64,000 nucleotides of DNA from Daphnia carinata (lineage: Eukaryota; Arthropoda; Branchiopoda; Diplostraca; Daphniidae), in NCBI RefSeq assembly GCF_022539665.2, contig NC_081334.1, positions 7,410,424-7,474,423 of the forward strand. The letters run 5' to 3'. The notes below the pieces were generated by a model, which was not told the origin of the DNA, ran no database searches, and saw only the letters and a list, made by a program, of their open reading frames with translations. Position numbers and translations under genes: made by a program. This document shows positions 23,677 through 36,139 of the stretch, piece by piece (the first letter of the stretch is position 1; every line of letters begins with the position of its first letter).

Positions 23677-26600
23677 TCACACTGAAGTTGTGATTTGTTC
23701 AATCACGTCGACATCACGCGTGAGGACGCTGACGTCGTGCCACGTGTTCTGACGTCGCAGCAATTTAGGCGGCAGCCGAGGGATGCCTTGTTCGCGATAG
23801 TGAACATAGTCGTCATGGCCACCACGGCCGTCACAAGTACCAGCCTTTTGAAGAAGTTCCGGGTCGCTGAGGCTCATTTCCCGCAGCGAACACTTCAGCA
23901 TCCGATACCTCTTGACCTGTTCCCGAATGTATGTATATATAGTATATAAAATCAATTCCGTTCCAACACCCCCCCCCGTGCTAACTTTTAGAGGACGGGA
24001 ATGAATCAAAGCTCATAAACAAGTCCAAGCTTTTCGAAGGGTAAAGTCAACTTCACCCAACGGCTTCATTAACCGCCTAGGCTTTTCGAAACTAAAAATA
24101 AAAGAAGGAAGTAAACTTTTAGTTATTGCAAAGATGCATGGGATTACTTGTGTGTGCAATGTTCAAACTTTTAGTTTAATAATAAAAGGGCTGGCGTCAT
24201 TTGTATTGACACTAGTCTCTTCTTTTTTTGGTGTCCATAAAACCGCCCTTTCCTACTATCTGAACTGCAGGTCGTGTTCTTATGCTAGTCACTACTTTCA
24301 AACGGTAGAACGGAACTTGCCATCCGCACGGGCTTGTTGCGGATGAGTAAAGATTTGATGAGTGGGGAATGAGAAAACGTGGGGTGGTTGAAAGAAAAAC
24401 AAAATGGCGTACCTCTGGAGGAAGTTCTGGTATATCAATGGCGTCGGGTAGTTGCGTGGCCGAATGAAGTTGGCAGTCGTCGTCGATGTAGTCTTCATCG
24501 TCGTCGTCGAGAGGCAAGCCACAATCAGCGCAACTGTGGCAAATGTCGCATTCGCCCTCCATGGCCAAGTGATTGCAGCTGCCTAGACATCCGTTCCAAT
24601 ACTCGGCATCCCATTCGATATCGAACGGATAGCCCGGATTTGAAGTGGATTGCTTGAGCGGGCAGGCGGCAGAGTCGTGACGATGGAAACGCTGCCCAGC
24701 AGCCGACTGCATATTAGCGTCCGTCCCAGGTGCGGAGAAGAAATCCGTAATTGGATTGCGCTTCCACGGAATCGTGTGAAGGCCCAGTTTGAGAGCGATG
24801 CGGCGTCCGAAATTCTTGGGCAATTTCATTGGATCTTGATCGCCCATTGCAGGTGGCGGAGGAGGCGGAGGGTGCGGACAGGTACATACATCCTGGTGCA
24901 CCGTCCGTATCGCCGCATGGGCCGTCTGCACTTGCTGGGCGTTGCCGTTGCTCGTCTGACTCGACCCCGAACGGTAAATCAATGGCTCCTGACTGCACTT
25001 GTCTCTCGCATCTTTCAGAGTGCCGCTTACGCCGCTTCCGGCGCCACCATCCGACGACCGATGATGAAAAGACGGCGGAGAGGAACGCCTGCCCAGGAAC
25101 AAATTGGGCGGCGCTGCCCGTCGATACATCTTGGAGAGGAAGAGCAGCGACGCTCCGATGACGGTGAAAGTGAAGGAAAAGTAATACCCCGCCCGCGGAG
25201 TACTTTGATTGATGTAACCTGTCAATAAGAAAATTACTGAACCCATTCGCATATAAATTCTCAACGACTTTGCAAAACGCACATAAATCGAGTGTGTGTG
25301 TGTGTGTGTGTGCTATTGAAATAAAAAGCCGAGTTTTCTTTTTTTTTTTCGGCCGTTCCGCTAAATTCAAAACGCCATTGTATCGCTACATAATAAAGTC
25401 AGTTGTGAATGGTGTGCGCAACTGCGTTTATCATACGGAAGTTATTAGGTACAAAAGAGAGAGAGAGAGAGAGAGAGAAAGGACATCATAGGGCGCGAGT
25501 GAATGTGCCGAGTTTTCATGGGAAATTACAGACCTAATGACTTAGCTCAAATAGTCTATTTTCTCATCTTCAGAAACAGTTTACTATTATTGTTATTATA
25601 TTCCCTTTTGCGGTTTTTATTCTCGTTTTTGGTCCTTTCACGACAATTGGAATATCGCCGACATTTCTCTTTGTCGGGACGGACGTTCCAGACTCGTAAT
25701 GATGTGCTTTTTTTTTCAACTCTATCTCCCTGTTGGGTATTTCATTTTCTGGACGGACAAACAGAATTGCCAACGGCCAAAAAAAAAAAAAAAGAAAACT
25801 TCTATTATTATAATGGCTTTATGAGATCTATCGCCGTAACGCTGATGTCATTATCTTTAACAATTAAACGCATAAACCGTATGCGAATTGTCTTCAGCCA
25901 TCGCAACTCGATTGCGTCGACATCGTCCAGCGTGACTACAATTCTCATCAGCGTGAAACGCCTATCCCAACTTTAAAAAAAATAAATTTCAATTAAATTT
26001 ACTTAAAAGATCGCATGCAGACGTCATGACGTCCATTTTTCTTTTCCTGTAAAACAGGGTCGACAAGTTGAGTGGCGTAGGCCATTAGCGTTTCTATGTG
26101 ATGTTACGCAATCCAAATCGGGCAGGGAAAGCACTAGACCATCATTACCCTTTGCCGTGTTCCATCAACTGGATCATGCGAAGTGGGGGCCAAAAAGTGA
26201 CTGCGTTACTTGATTTCTATCTTGACTTGTCACTCAAAAACGAATAAAAAAAAAAAAAAAATCCTACGCAAAAGACTGTGCACAACGTTCCTTTCTTTCC
26301 GCTCAACGTCTAGTAACAATAGATGCTAACCTGCTATGGGAATACCAAAGAGACTTGGTAGAGAGCGGACGGCCAGAACGAGACTCCATCCTCGGGCGAA
26401 TTGCCTGGCACGAACTCTGTCGAGCGTGTACTGATGCACGGCGTACTGGTAACCACCTAAACAAAATCCGTACAGCCAAGCAAAGAGGACGTAGCCATGG
26501 TAACCGTTGACCGTAGCTAAAGTCAGCTGCGAGAGGCCTGCGTCATAGAAAGATAAAAAAAAAAAGGAGGATGTTGGGCTGTCATGATCGTATAAAAAAA

Positions 26601-27801
26601 AATACATTTTTTTTTATTGTAATGGTCAACTTTACCTATTCCGTAGAGTGTGGCCTGGCATAGATACTGCAGTGAAATGAGGCATTGGGGGCTGGGCCTG
26701 AGGACTATGAGACCGACGATGACTGTGCCGGCCGCCATGGCCAATCCCATGAATGTGTGAATCAGCAACAAATCGCTGGCCTCCAAACCGTCTTCTTCTC
26801 CTTGCAACGCCTGTAAATGGTGTATATATATAGATAAATACATCGTCATATTCTCATCTAAAGAAACAATCAACGGGCAAAAGACGGACACACGCACACA
26901 CAATTTTGTTTGTTCTCTTTCAACGGTGCGTGACGTACGCGCAATATCTTCCGCTTCGGGACTATATTAGAATTCGTGAGTGTCCAGTACAGCGTATACA
27001 GCCGGAGGGCATTAACAGCAAAGACAGGCTACTTTAATAATAGCAGCGCCAGTTAATTAACTGTTTGTTTGATGTTGATGCGCACCCTCTTGCTTGTTTT
27101 GTTTGTTTGTTTTTTTCTTTCGAACTTTTGAGAAAGTGCGAGACTTGAATGTTATTACAATGTCGGCCTTTCGTGAGCATCTGTTTAAAAAGAAAAATTC
27201 AATTCTGAAGACACGTGAAATTCCCGAACGAACTCGTTGCCTTCAAACGTACCGCGGCTTAGCATGGCCAATGGCATTGTTACAAACTAAGAGCTTTTTA
27301 TCTTGTCACTGCAGGTGACTGGCAGCCGAAAATGTTAGCATAACAAGTGCCCCACGTTTTAGGAATATTAAACTGCGTACTATATTAATATATTCGCGTG
27401 CGAATATTATAAAAAAAAAAAAACGTACTGGGGATTTTATCATATTCGTGTGTTTGAGTCATCAAATTTCGAGTTTCTTGGACTGTCTACTTTTTTTTTT
27501 AAATTTTTTAAAGATAGAAAGTACGGGTCCCATTTTATTGATTACCAGATAAAACAGTGGAGTGTAGGCGCCGATGGCTCCGATTCCCGACGACAAAAGG
27601 ATCATGCGGAGGCTCTTGAGCCGCAGAACGGAGAAGTCGAAATAGGGCGGCCGGTCGTTGCTCGGTTTTCCTTTGACTTTGACCTGTCATCGTGAGACCG
27701 CAAAAAGAAACAAATAAGGAAAATAATAAAAGACCGGTAACAAAATTAGTTGATTTGAATTTTCTCTACCTTGTCAAGACATAGCCGATAAATAAAGTAC
27801 C

Positions 27802-27832
<31 letters not shown>

Positions 27833-30800
27833 AAATAATAAAATAAAATAAAATAAAAAAAATACTCCCCTCTCTTTCCAAAATATTAAATAGCTTTTGG
27901 CATTTTTTGTTTTGGGAGAACCTTCGACCTCCGTGGACCAGAACCTCACGAACATTTCGATCGGACGATAAATTAGAGACAACACGAAAAAGACATGAAT
28001 CACATAGGCAAAAAGTCTAATGGCCGGAAACCACGAAGAATCGTTGCCCAATTTTTCGTTGCTCTCCAGCAGAGCGTCACTTGACGAAACTCTACATTTA
28101 TATTTCTTTACCCTAGTTTTTTTTTTTTTTAACCGCAAAACATTTTTTTTTTTTTTTTTTTTTTTTTGAGATTAATTTCACGTTGAGAAAAATACCAATA
28201 TTTTATTTTCAAAGGAATTTCTCTTTTTCCACCGCAATTATTCGTTAATTTCAGTAATAAACTACGCGTGTTTCCGGCGACACACCAACTCCACACATTT
28301 CTATATGTCTGCCCCCCCCCCCCTCCTGATATTTGTTTTTCCCATTCCCCAAATTCAGACAATAATGTATTGCTCACTTTGGCGTTCAAACCCAGGAAAC
28401 CCTCATTAAATCTAAATTCTTCACATTCTTTTTTCCCTCCTCCTTGTTTGCTAGTGCAAACATTTGACTCACACGATATGTCAACGCTCGACTGACGAGT
28501 TCTCACGCAAGTACAATAGCCCCCAAAGGAACTAATTAAAAAAAAAAAGTTGGCTCCCGCTAAATTTAAAAGAAAAAAACAAAAAAAAGAGAGAGTAGAA
28601 ACATTACTTTTTTGCGCTGTGTCTTCAGATGAAGGATGGCCCTCCTTTGCGGGTGGTACAGACTGGCCGAACGGTAGAAGGTGCCCAGAAAGAAGGCCGA
28701 CAGCAGCAGACCGGTCGCCGCTTGTAGACCCAGACGCCAGCCCATCTGACTAAGAGAACAAATCGTAAAAGACAAAGATAAATACAAACGGTACAACAAA
28801 CACACACGTTACTCAAATGTTTACAAAAAAATAATGCTGGTGGCTGCATTTCTTTACAGGAAAAATTCTTTGATTATTTGTAAAACAATTGGTAATGAAC
28901 AACCGCATCAGCGGTTGCGCTCATTAGTCAAGAACGAAGCAAAAACACCTGGAAGACAAGGGAAAACAAAAGCGAAACGCGCGTGGCTGCTTTATCTCGT
29001 TTCTCCCTGCAAGTCAAAAGTTTTATTTGCGTAAAAAATAGACACAGGCTGAAAACAATGGCCGTAAAGATATGGCGTCTTTTTTTTTTTTTTTTTCCTT
29101 GCCATAAAGAGAAACTAACCCGAGCGCTTCCTTGAAGAAAACGGAGAAGAGGATGACTCCAATGCCGGCTCCTATTTGGACGACGATTTCGACAAAATCG
29201 CGCCGTCGTTTGAAATATTGACCCACCATCAGGGCAGAAGATTCCCTCACCAAGGCTATGGCGATGCTCATTAAGGCTCCGTAACTGTAACGATATTCAC
29301 AACAAAAAAAAAACAAAAAACAAAAAAATGAGAAAGAATTCTTTTCTTAAAGATATAAGCGTATACATTTAAAGAGTTGCAAAGAGGAAAAGAAACAATC
29401 GATCCTGACTCTCTGTCTTGAAGACTTGGGTGGCCCCCTTGTAACGGGCCTCATTACCTCCCTGCCCTATTCATAGCGGATGAGTTATTAGTCGTTAGAA
29501 ATGCAATTCAGAAGATGCCACTTTTAACAGAAAAAAAAAAAAAAAAAAATGAGTCAGACCCCACAATTTGGATAACTCCCTCCGCACGCAATTTAGTTGT
29601 AGAGTCGTCCCCCCCTGCCTCCCTTTTGCGGTTGCGTTTATCCTTTCGGGAACATGTTTAGAGACACGTTACGTTAGCCGCAAGGCATCTTCGATGTGGC
29701 CCACAGTGTCATGTTTGCAAAACTCCTCTTTTCAACGAGGCACGGAAACGAGCCGTTGGCTGGCGTCATTGCCGCGTGCAGCGCATCTCGCAGTAGAAAT
29801 CGTTTTCACGCTCCATTGCCCACGACAACTCCCCTTCCCTCCTTCCCCCCTATTTTGCATCACGCGTTACAAAATTCTCATCCCACATCTGCCGACGTAA
29901 CACAACAACCCCAAAAATTGCTAACAAACACTTCACCAACGTATTTTTACAGAAGGCAACGCGTTCAACCGTGTCCACCTTTTCCCGTTCTTTTCCAATA
30001 ATTCACGCTCTTCGCTTTTTTGTTTTAAAAATGGGCGAACTCTCTTTTTTATTTTTTGTTTCAACGTGGCGGCAGACAGTCGGGGCAAAAAAAAAAAAAA
30101 AAAAAACGAGTTCCCGGTATCGGCAAGTTCGTTTTTCAAAAGGTAAAAAAAAAAAGTCGGTACGTGAAATTTTTTGTTTTTTTTTGTTTTTTGCCAACGA
30201 TCACAAACGTCGTTTCAAACCCCCCCCCCCCCCCCCCTGAAAACAGAAGACAACTCCAAAAAAGAGAAGATAAATAATGTGAAATAAAACAGACGTCAGC
30301 CCAAAAATCGCTAGCCGTTCGGGTCCCGCAAGTAAAGCGGGAGAGAAGACGCACGCACGCGCGCGCGCGCGCGTGAAATCGATTTGTCATCCTCCATCTG
30401 CCCGTCTCCTAGCGCTACGTGTATTTTGATTTGTTCGTCCTTCGAGAACAAAAAAGAAAAAAAACGAGTGTTTCTCTTTTTTGTTTTCTGCGAGGAAAAA
30501 GAAATAAATAAAACGCGTGCAACTCAATTATGCATCTTTTTTTTTTTCCTCCTAGACTGTTGTGTAAAAATAGATTTTTAAATATGTCAAAGGGAGTATT
30601 AACGAACATTGAAGCCTATTGGTGGCAAACGTTGTTCAGATTGTTCAAAATTGATTTTACAAGAGGTTTTTGTGATAATAAACGTGAGGACCCCAGTTTC
30701 ATAAAGACATTTTCTAACAAAAAAATCCAAATATATATTGCCAAACAATTTCGTGAAACGCTATCCGCTTCCCACCTAAGTTTTAATCCGAGACGTGACC

Positions 30801-33800
30801 CCGGCCAGCTGTGGCTCCTTTTCGTTCCCAACTCAAAACTTTTTTTTCTTTTTTTTTTTTTTTTTAACCCACAAAACGTTTCTCAAAATTTAATATTACA
30901 CGAGTTGAGTCTACTCCATATTTAAAGCGATCCCCTCACTTTAAAAAAAAAAAAACAAGTACATTTCCAGATTTCTTATGTACACTGAGGGGGAAGGGAA
31001 TTTAAAAAAAAAAAAATAATAATAAATGTTTCACGACGTGATTGATGCTGTACTATTATTTGCTCTATAAACACGCGTCACATTTTCCCCTCAGATAATT
31101 TCCATTCGAGTTTTTATCGCCATCTTTTTTATTACATTCCCGGCTGAACTCCTATTTTTTTTTTTTCGTTTTTGTGCGTCTGCAATTTTTGTTTATCACT
31201 TTCAAATTTGTTGCTGCGTTTTTACAATTCCTTTACATTTTCCAGTTCGAGTAAAGTACCTAGGAAAAAAAAAATGCGTATGCAAATTGATAGCAAAGCT
31301 TTCAGAGAAATTGTTTCTCGTCAAGCAGAAACACAACAACAACAAAAAAAAAATGTCGCTGCTGTCCCTCTTTGAAATGCGAGTCAATTGGACAGGCCTC
31401 TAACGATTAAAGTTTCCTATAAAAGATGAGTTTTATACGCTCAACTGTCAAAATAAAATTATTTATAGAAAAAACAAAACGCTACGATTTGATAAATGTG
31501 TTTTCCTTACTCCTCTGGGAATTCTATTGCGTAATGGAATGGGGAAAAGGAAAATGTTTTCATTACCTGAGGAAGACTTGGTGAAGTTGCTGGGCGAAGG
31601 AGGCGAAGAGTGCGGCCAGCGCTAAGACGAGGCCTCCCAGGACGGCCGTCAGTCGCGTCGACTTGCGTCGACACAGAGCCACTACCAGAGGTGTCCACAA
31701 CCAGCTTCCACTCAACTGGATGACGCCGATCCATACTGCCGTTCGCATTTTCACGGCGTGTCGGGAGTTTCGTATCGCACAGATTGGACCGCGTTGAATG
31801 ACATGGAACAAAAAAAAAAAAAAAAAAAAGAAAAAAAGAAAAGAAAACGATTTTTAACACACAATTAAGAGACCACGGAAAACAAGAAAAACACGAAGAC
31901 CCTGGCTACTGTCAGCTGCTTTCGCAAAGTGCCAACTCAATGGCAATTATTTCAAAGTTCGGACTGCGATGTCAGCATTTCTTGGTTTGTTTCCTCGACG
32001 TGACGAGGCTACGTCTTAATGGCACTTCTTTTCGCGTGCGTGAATGTGACAGCTTTTAACTGCATGCGCGCAAACATACTCACGAAAAAAATTTATACAT
32101 CTCCCACGCACGTAGTCAGTGAACAATCAAGGCACTTCTGCGGTCTGCTTTTTTTTTTTTTAACAAGAAACACGGCAGACCATCCATCTAAGCTTCGGGC
32201 CATTCATCATTCATAATGGCTGATGGAGTCCCGAAAATGAAAAAGAATGGACCCAGTCAAGTATTTTTTTTTTTTTTTCTCTCTCTCTTTTTTTGGTGCG
32301 AGTAAATAGCCTCTCCAAAACGAAATGGTTTAAGATATAAAGTATACGGCGGGGATTTCGGTTGGTCAGTTCGACGCCATTGAGGAACATCCATTTTATT
32401 ATTTTTCACTACGTATAGCGAAGGAACGTCGGTGCGTTCGATGGCGATATATCTTTCATCGTGAAGGAGAGTGACTTTCGTAAACAGCTGAGAATTCGAA
32501 ACTCCTCCTACGTAAGAAAATGTTGCGTCGAGAACATCATCCTTTGCACCATCCAAACATAATAGGTATACGTTACACATTTAAAAATATTTAAAAAAAT
32601 AAATAAACGTCTAAGGCAATTGCATGTCAAGTGGAGATCTATAAAGATCTACAGGGGTGGGGACGTGCGCATGATTCATTTATTCGTGTTCAACACCAAA
32701 AAAAAAAATGCATACCGCTCCGGGGGGGGGCATCGGCCGGAATTCCGTTCAACCGGATTACATAATAATGACATGCAAACTGTCCTCGAAGATGAAAAAA
32801 GAAATAAAAATTGTTGATTGATGACGAGTCTATTTCTAGTCCCCCCCCCCTTCCAGTTTTGAGGTCACCCCGGATAGAATATTTGGCAATGTCCTAAAAA
32901 AAAAAAGTGAGTGTTGGGACCTGTGGCTGCGCAGCTGATGGCTCTTAATTTTCTCGGGGTAAAAAAGTTCTTTTTGGGAGGGAGGGGGGGGGGGGGAGAT
33001 GACAAATACACGTCCGTCTAGTCGTAAATCAGTCAGCAGGTCAGACTTGAGAAGGCAACTTTTTTTTTTTGAGAACTTTCTGATACGTTACGTTTTCTAG
33101 GGAAAGAGAAGCTCGGAAATAATTCAGCAGCCGAAAGCCAACTCATTTGCATGCAAACAAATGAGCTCCAACCAAAAAGCCAAATGGGTTTTTCTATTGA
33201 ACCTTCTTCACCAAAAGGAAAAGTTAAGCTTTAAAAAAAATAAAATAAAAAAAAAATATATAAATTGTTTCTCCTCTTCATTGTTAACCAATTTGTTATT
33301 ATACGCTGTGGGGCTATTGATGTGAGTCTACATCCGAAGAGAAGAAAGTGGGAAATCGTGTCGCTTGTCCCGATCCCACAGACAATCGCCCATAATAATA
33401 ATAATAACAATACAACCCACCAACAACAAGTCGTCCCATTTATTTTATTTTATTTATTTTTTTTTTTTTTTTGGCTGGATCGCTATCTTTGCAGTCTCAG
33501 AGGTGCTCTTCTCTTATTGGATAGGACGCCCCCCTCCCTTTAAAAGAAAAATGTGGCGTCTATTCAGACAACAACTTCCCCCCCAAAATGGGATAATTTT
33601 ATGATGATTGTGAAGAGAAGCCGCGTTAAACATTTTTTTTTTTTCATTCTATGTGTTTGTTATAAAACTCACGAATAAAAAAAAAAATCTCTTTCCCAAA
33701 ACAAACAAACGCAAATGAAATGCGATTCCCTAAACGAACACAAAGAGGAATTAAAGAAATTCTGTTTTTTTTTTTAAATATATATATAACCCGTACGTAA

Positions 33801-36102
33801 TCGTATGCAAGCCAAAGGAAAACGAATGCGCGCGCACATTTCAGCAGGAGGTTATCGATTGTAAATCAATTTCGGACGGTGGTAAATTTCTCGGTAAGAC
33901 ACACACACACACACACACACACACACGATTGCGAAAGAGCCTCAATAGCCGATACCCGCGTCTTTGAAATTCAAAAATTCAGCGTGTGTGCCATCAACCT
34001 GATTTCGTTTTGAGATCATGAGCGAAACGCTGCGCTATCCCCAACAAGTCGCGAACGTGTAAAAAACCAAATTAGATAAACAAAAGCTAGGGACGTTATA
34101 AAATAGCGCAATTTTTGCATGGGGAGCGCGTTTGGAGGGCGTGGACAAAGTCATAATATTTACAAATGTACATAATAATATAAAAAAAAATGTGTAGCTT
34201 AAGAAAAAAAAAACATGGTCCGATGGTGGTTTTTACGTTCCAGAATTGCTACACGGCGATTATACGCGTTTAGACTTGTAACCTCCAGCCACTCGTTAAA
34301 ATAATCAAGACCATGTTTTTTTGTTCGTTTTTTTCTGAGAAATAGGAATTATTGCGACAGACTACAGGCGATGGATATAAACATTTTTTTCTTTCTCTTT
34401 AATAATAAAAATTTAAAAATTGAATTTGCATATTTTATTAGGGGGCTACGCGCATCTCTCGTGTCCTATGCGTCTTTTTGGCGCATTTCGTTTAAAAAAA
34501 AATTGCTGTTGTGGCGGGGCGCGACAAGAAAAAAAAGAGATAAGAATCGTATCACTTAAAAAAAAAATTTTTAATGACGCTGAAGGCGCTTGGGCCGGGC
34601 CCCTTTTTTTATAGTTTAAGAAAAGGGCCGTTTGACACGCAAGAGTCCCAACAACAATATCGTAGCACGCGTCAAAAGACTTGCTTATTCCTTCCTTATT
34701 GTAAGTCTCCCTTTTCAAAAATTCAGTTTGGCCCTTTTCATTATTTTAGTGTCGCCCAAGAAAAACGGAAAAAAAAAACAAAAAAAACAGGCCGTCTTCT
34801 TTGAATTGAAGGTTATAAACAAATCGTATAAATAAAGCACAAACATCTTTCGTTTCCGCACGAAAGAAATATAAAAAAAAAAAAAAAAGGAAATATAAAG
34901 GGTGTCATTCAACCGGTTACTTTCGTCAATTGGCCAGAGTCTGTTGGATAACACAAGGCGAAACATTCACGGAGGATAACCACTTCACTCGACAGGGAAA
35001 AGAATTTTTTTTTTTTTTTTGGGAGGCAAGGGTGGGCATGTCCATCGTCAATTGACTTCATCATATCTTTTATCGAGTATAAAAAGCAGGGACACAACAG
35101 GCAACAAAGGCATGTCCTGCTGCACAGCTTCCAATTACACGTAAAAGCTTTTGTCGATTCTCTGTCCTGTCTCGTCAACATCAGCAGACAAATGGAACAC
35201 GAGAAAAGAAAAGAAAAAAAAAAAAAAAAAAAAGGGCAGCTGGACCTGTTCCAGCTTCTTTTTTTTTTTTTTCATAGCTCCTGCTGACATTCAAACTGCT
35301 ATGCCGACCATTTCTTCTTGAACCGCGTTCATTTCTAGATATGCCGTCGTTTGGCTCTGACGTCATTATGCCCTGCGGACGCGAGTCAATATTTGCCCCG
35401 TTTTGCTTGCCACTCGGGTTTGCGTTTCTCCGCGCGCATTCATAGGGAAAACAAGAAAGGTAAAAACAACACCATTCTTATTATGCCAAACCCCGAAATT
35501 GTTTGTTTAACAAGCAAGCGCGTCTCTCATCAACGCTGATTACAACAAACACACACATGACGTCATCGCTTGACCCACATTATTTTTCCATCATCGTCTC
35601 TTTTTGGCACCTGGAAAAAAAAAGAATACAAAATCCCTCGATTTAAACAACCGATGGGCTTCTTTGGCAACGAGGCCGTCCACGGTAAAAAGTAATGGAA
35701 GCATTTGGCTACGAAACGAGTGTGAGAAAAATGGGCAGACAATGAAAACGATCAGGACGTCTTTAGCGCCTCTTCTTTTAAGAAGAAAAAAAAAAACGCT
35801 CATCAACAGGACAGAGGTAGGAAGACAACAAGTAGACATCAAGGATGCCTCTCTTTCAACGGGCCTCTTAAATGTTTTTTTTTTTTTTTTTTTTGGAACG
35901 TTCTCACGGAATGTGTCCGAGTCCCGAAACACTTGATTTTTATAGCAGACGTCATTGTGTTTTTGCCACCCCCATTTTTTTTTCTTGACGGGATAAACCC
36001 ACGTTTAGCTGTGTCATAACAAAAACGACGCATTGATAAACATCCCCTTTTCTTTTTTATGTGTCTTGGAACCGACTCCTGATTTCTTGGAAATGCCAGG
36101 GA

Positions 36103-36139
<37 letters not shown>

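Noticed and set aside
27746-28138. A 130-codon minus-strand frame with a hydrophobic stretch inside the transporter gene
   Set aside because: Coding exon 6 (ending at 28608) joins directly in phase 0 to the exon starting at 27683, giving a continuous MCT sequence. The frame also runs through the C23 and A runs, so it is intronic.
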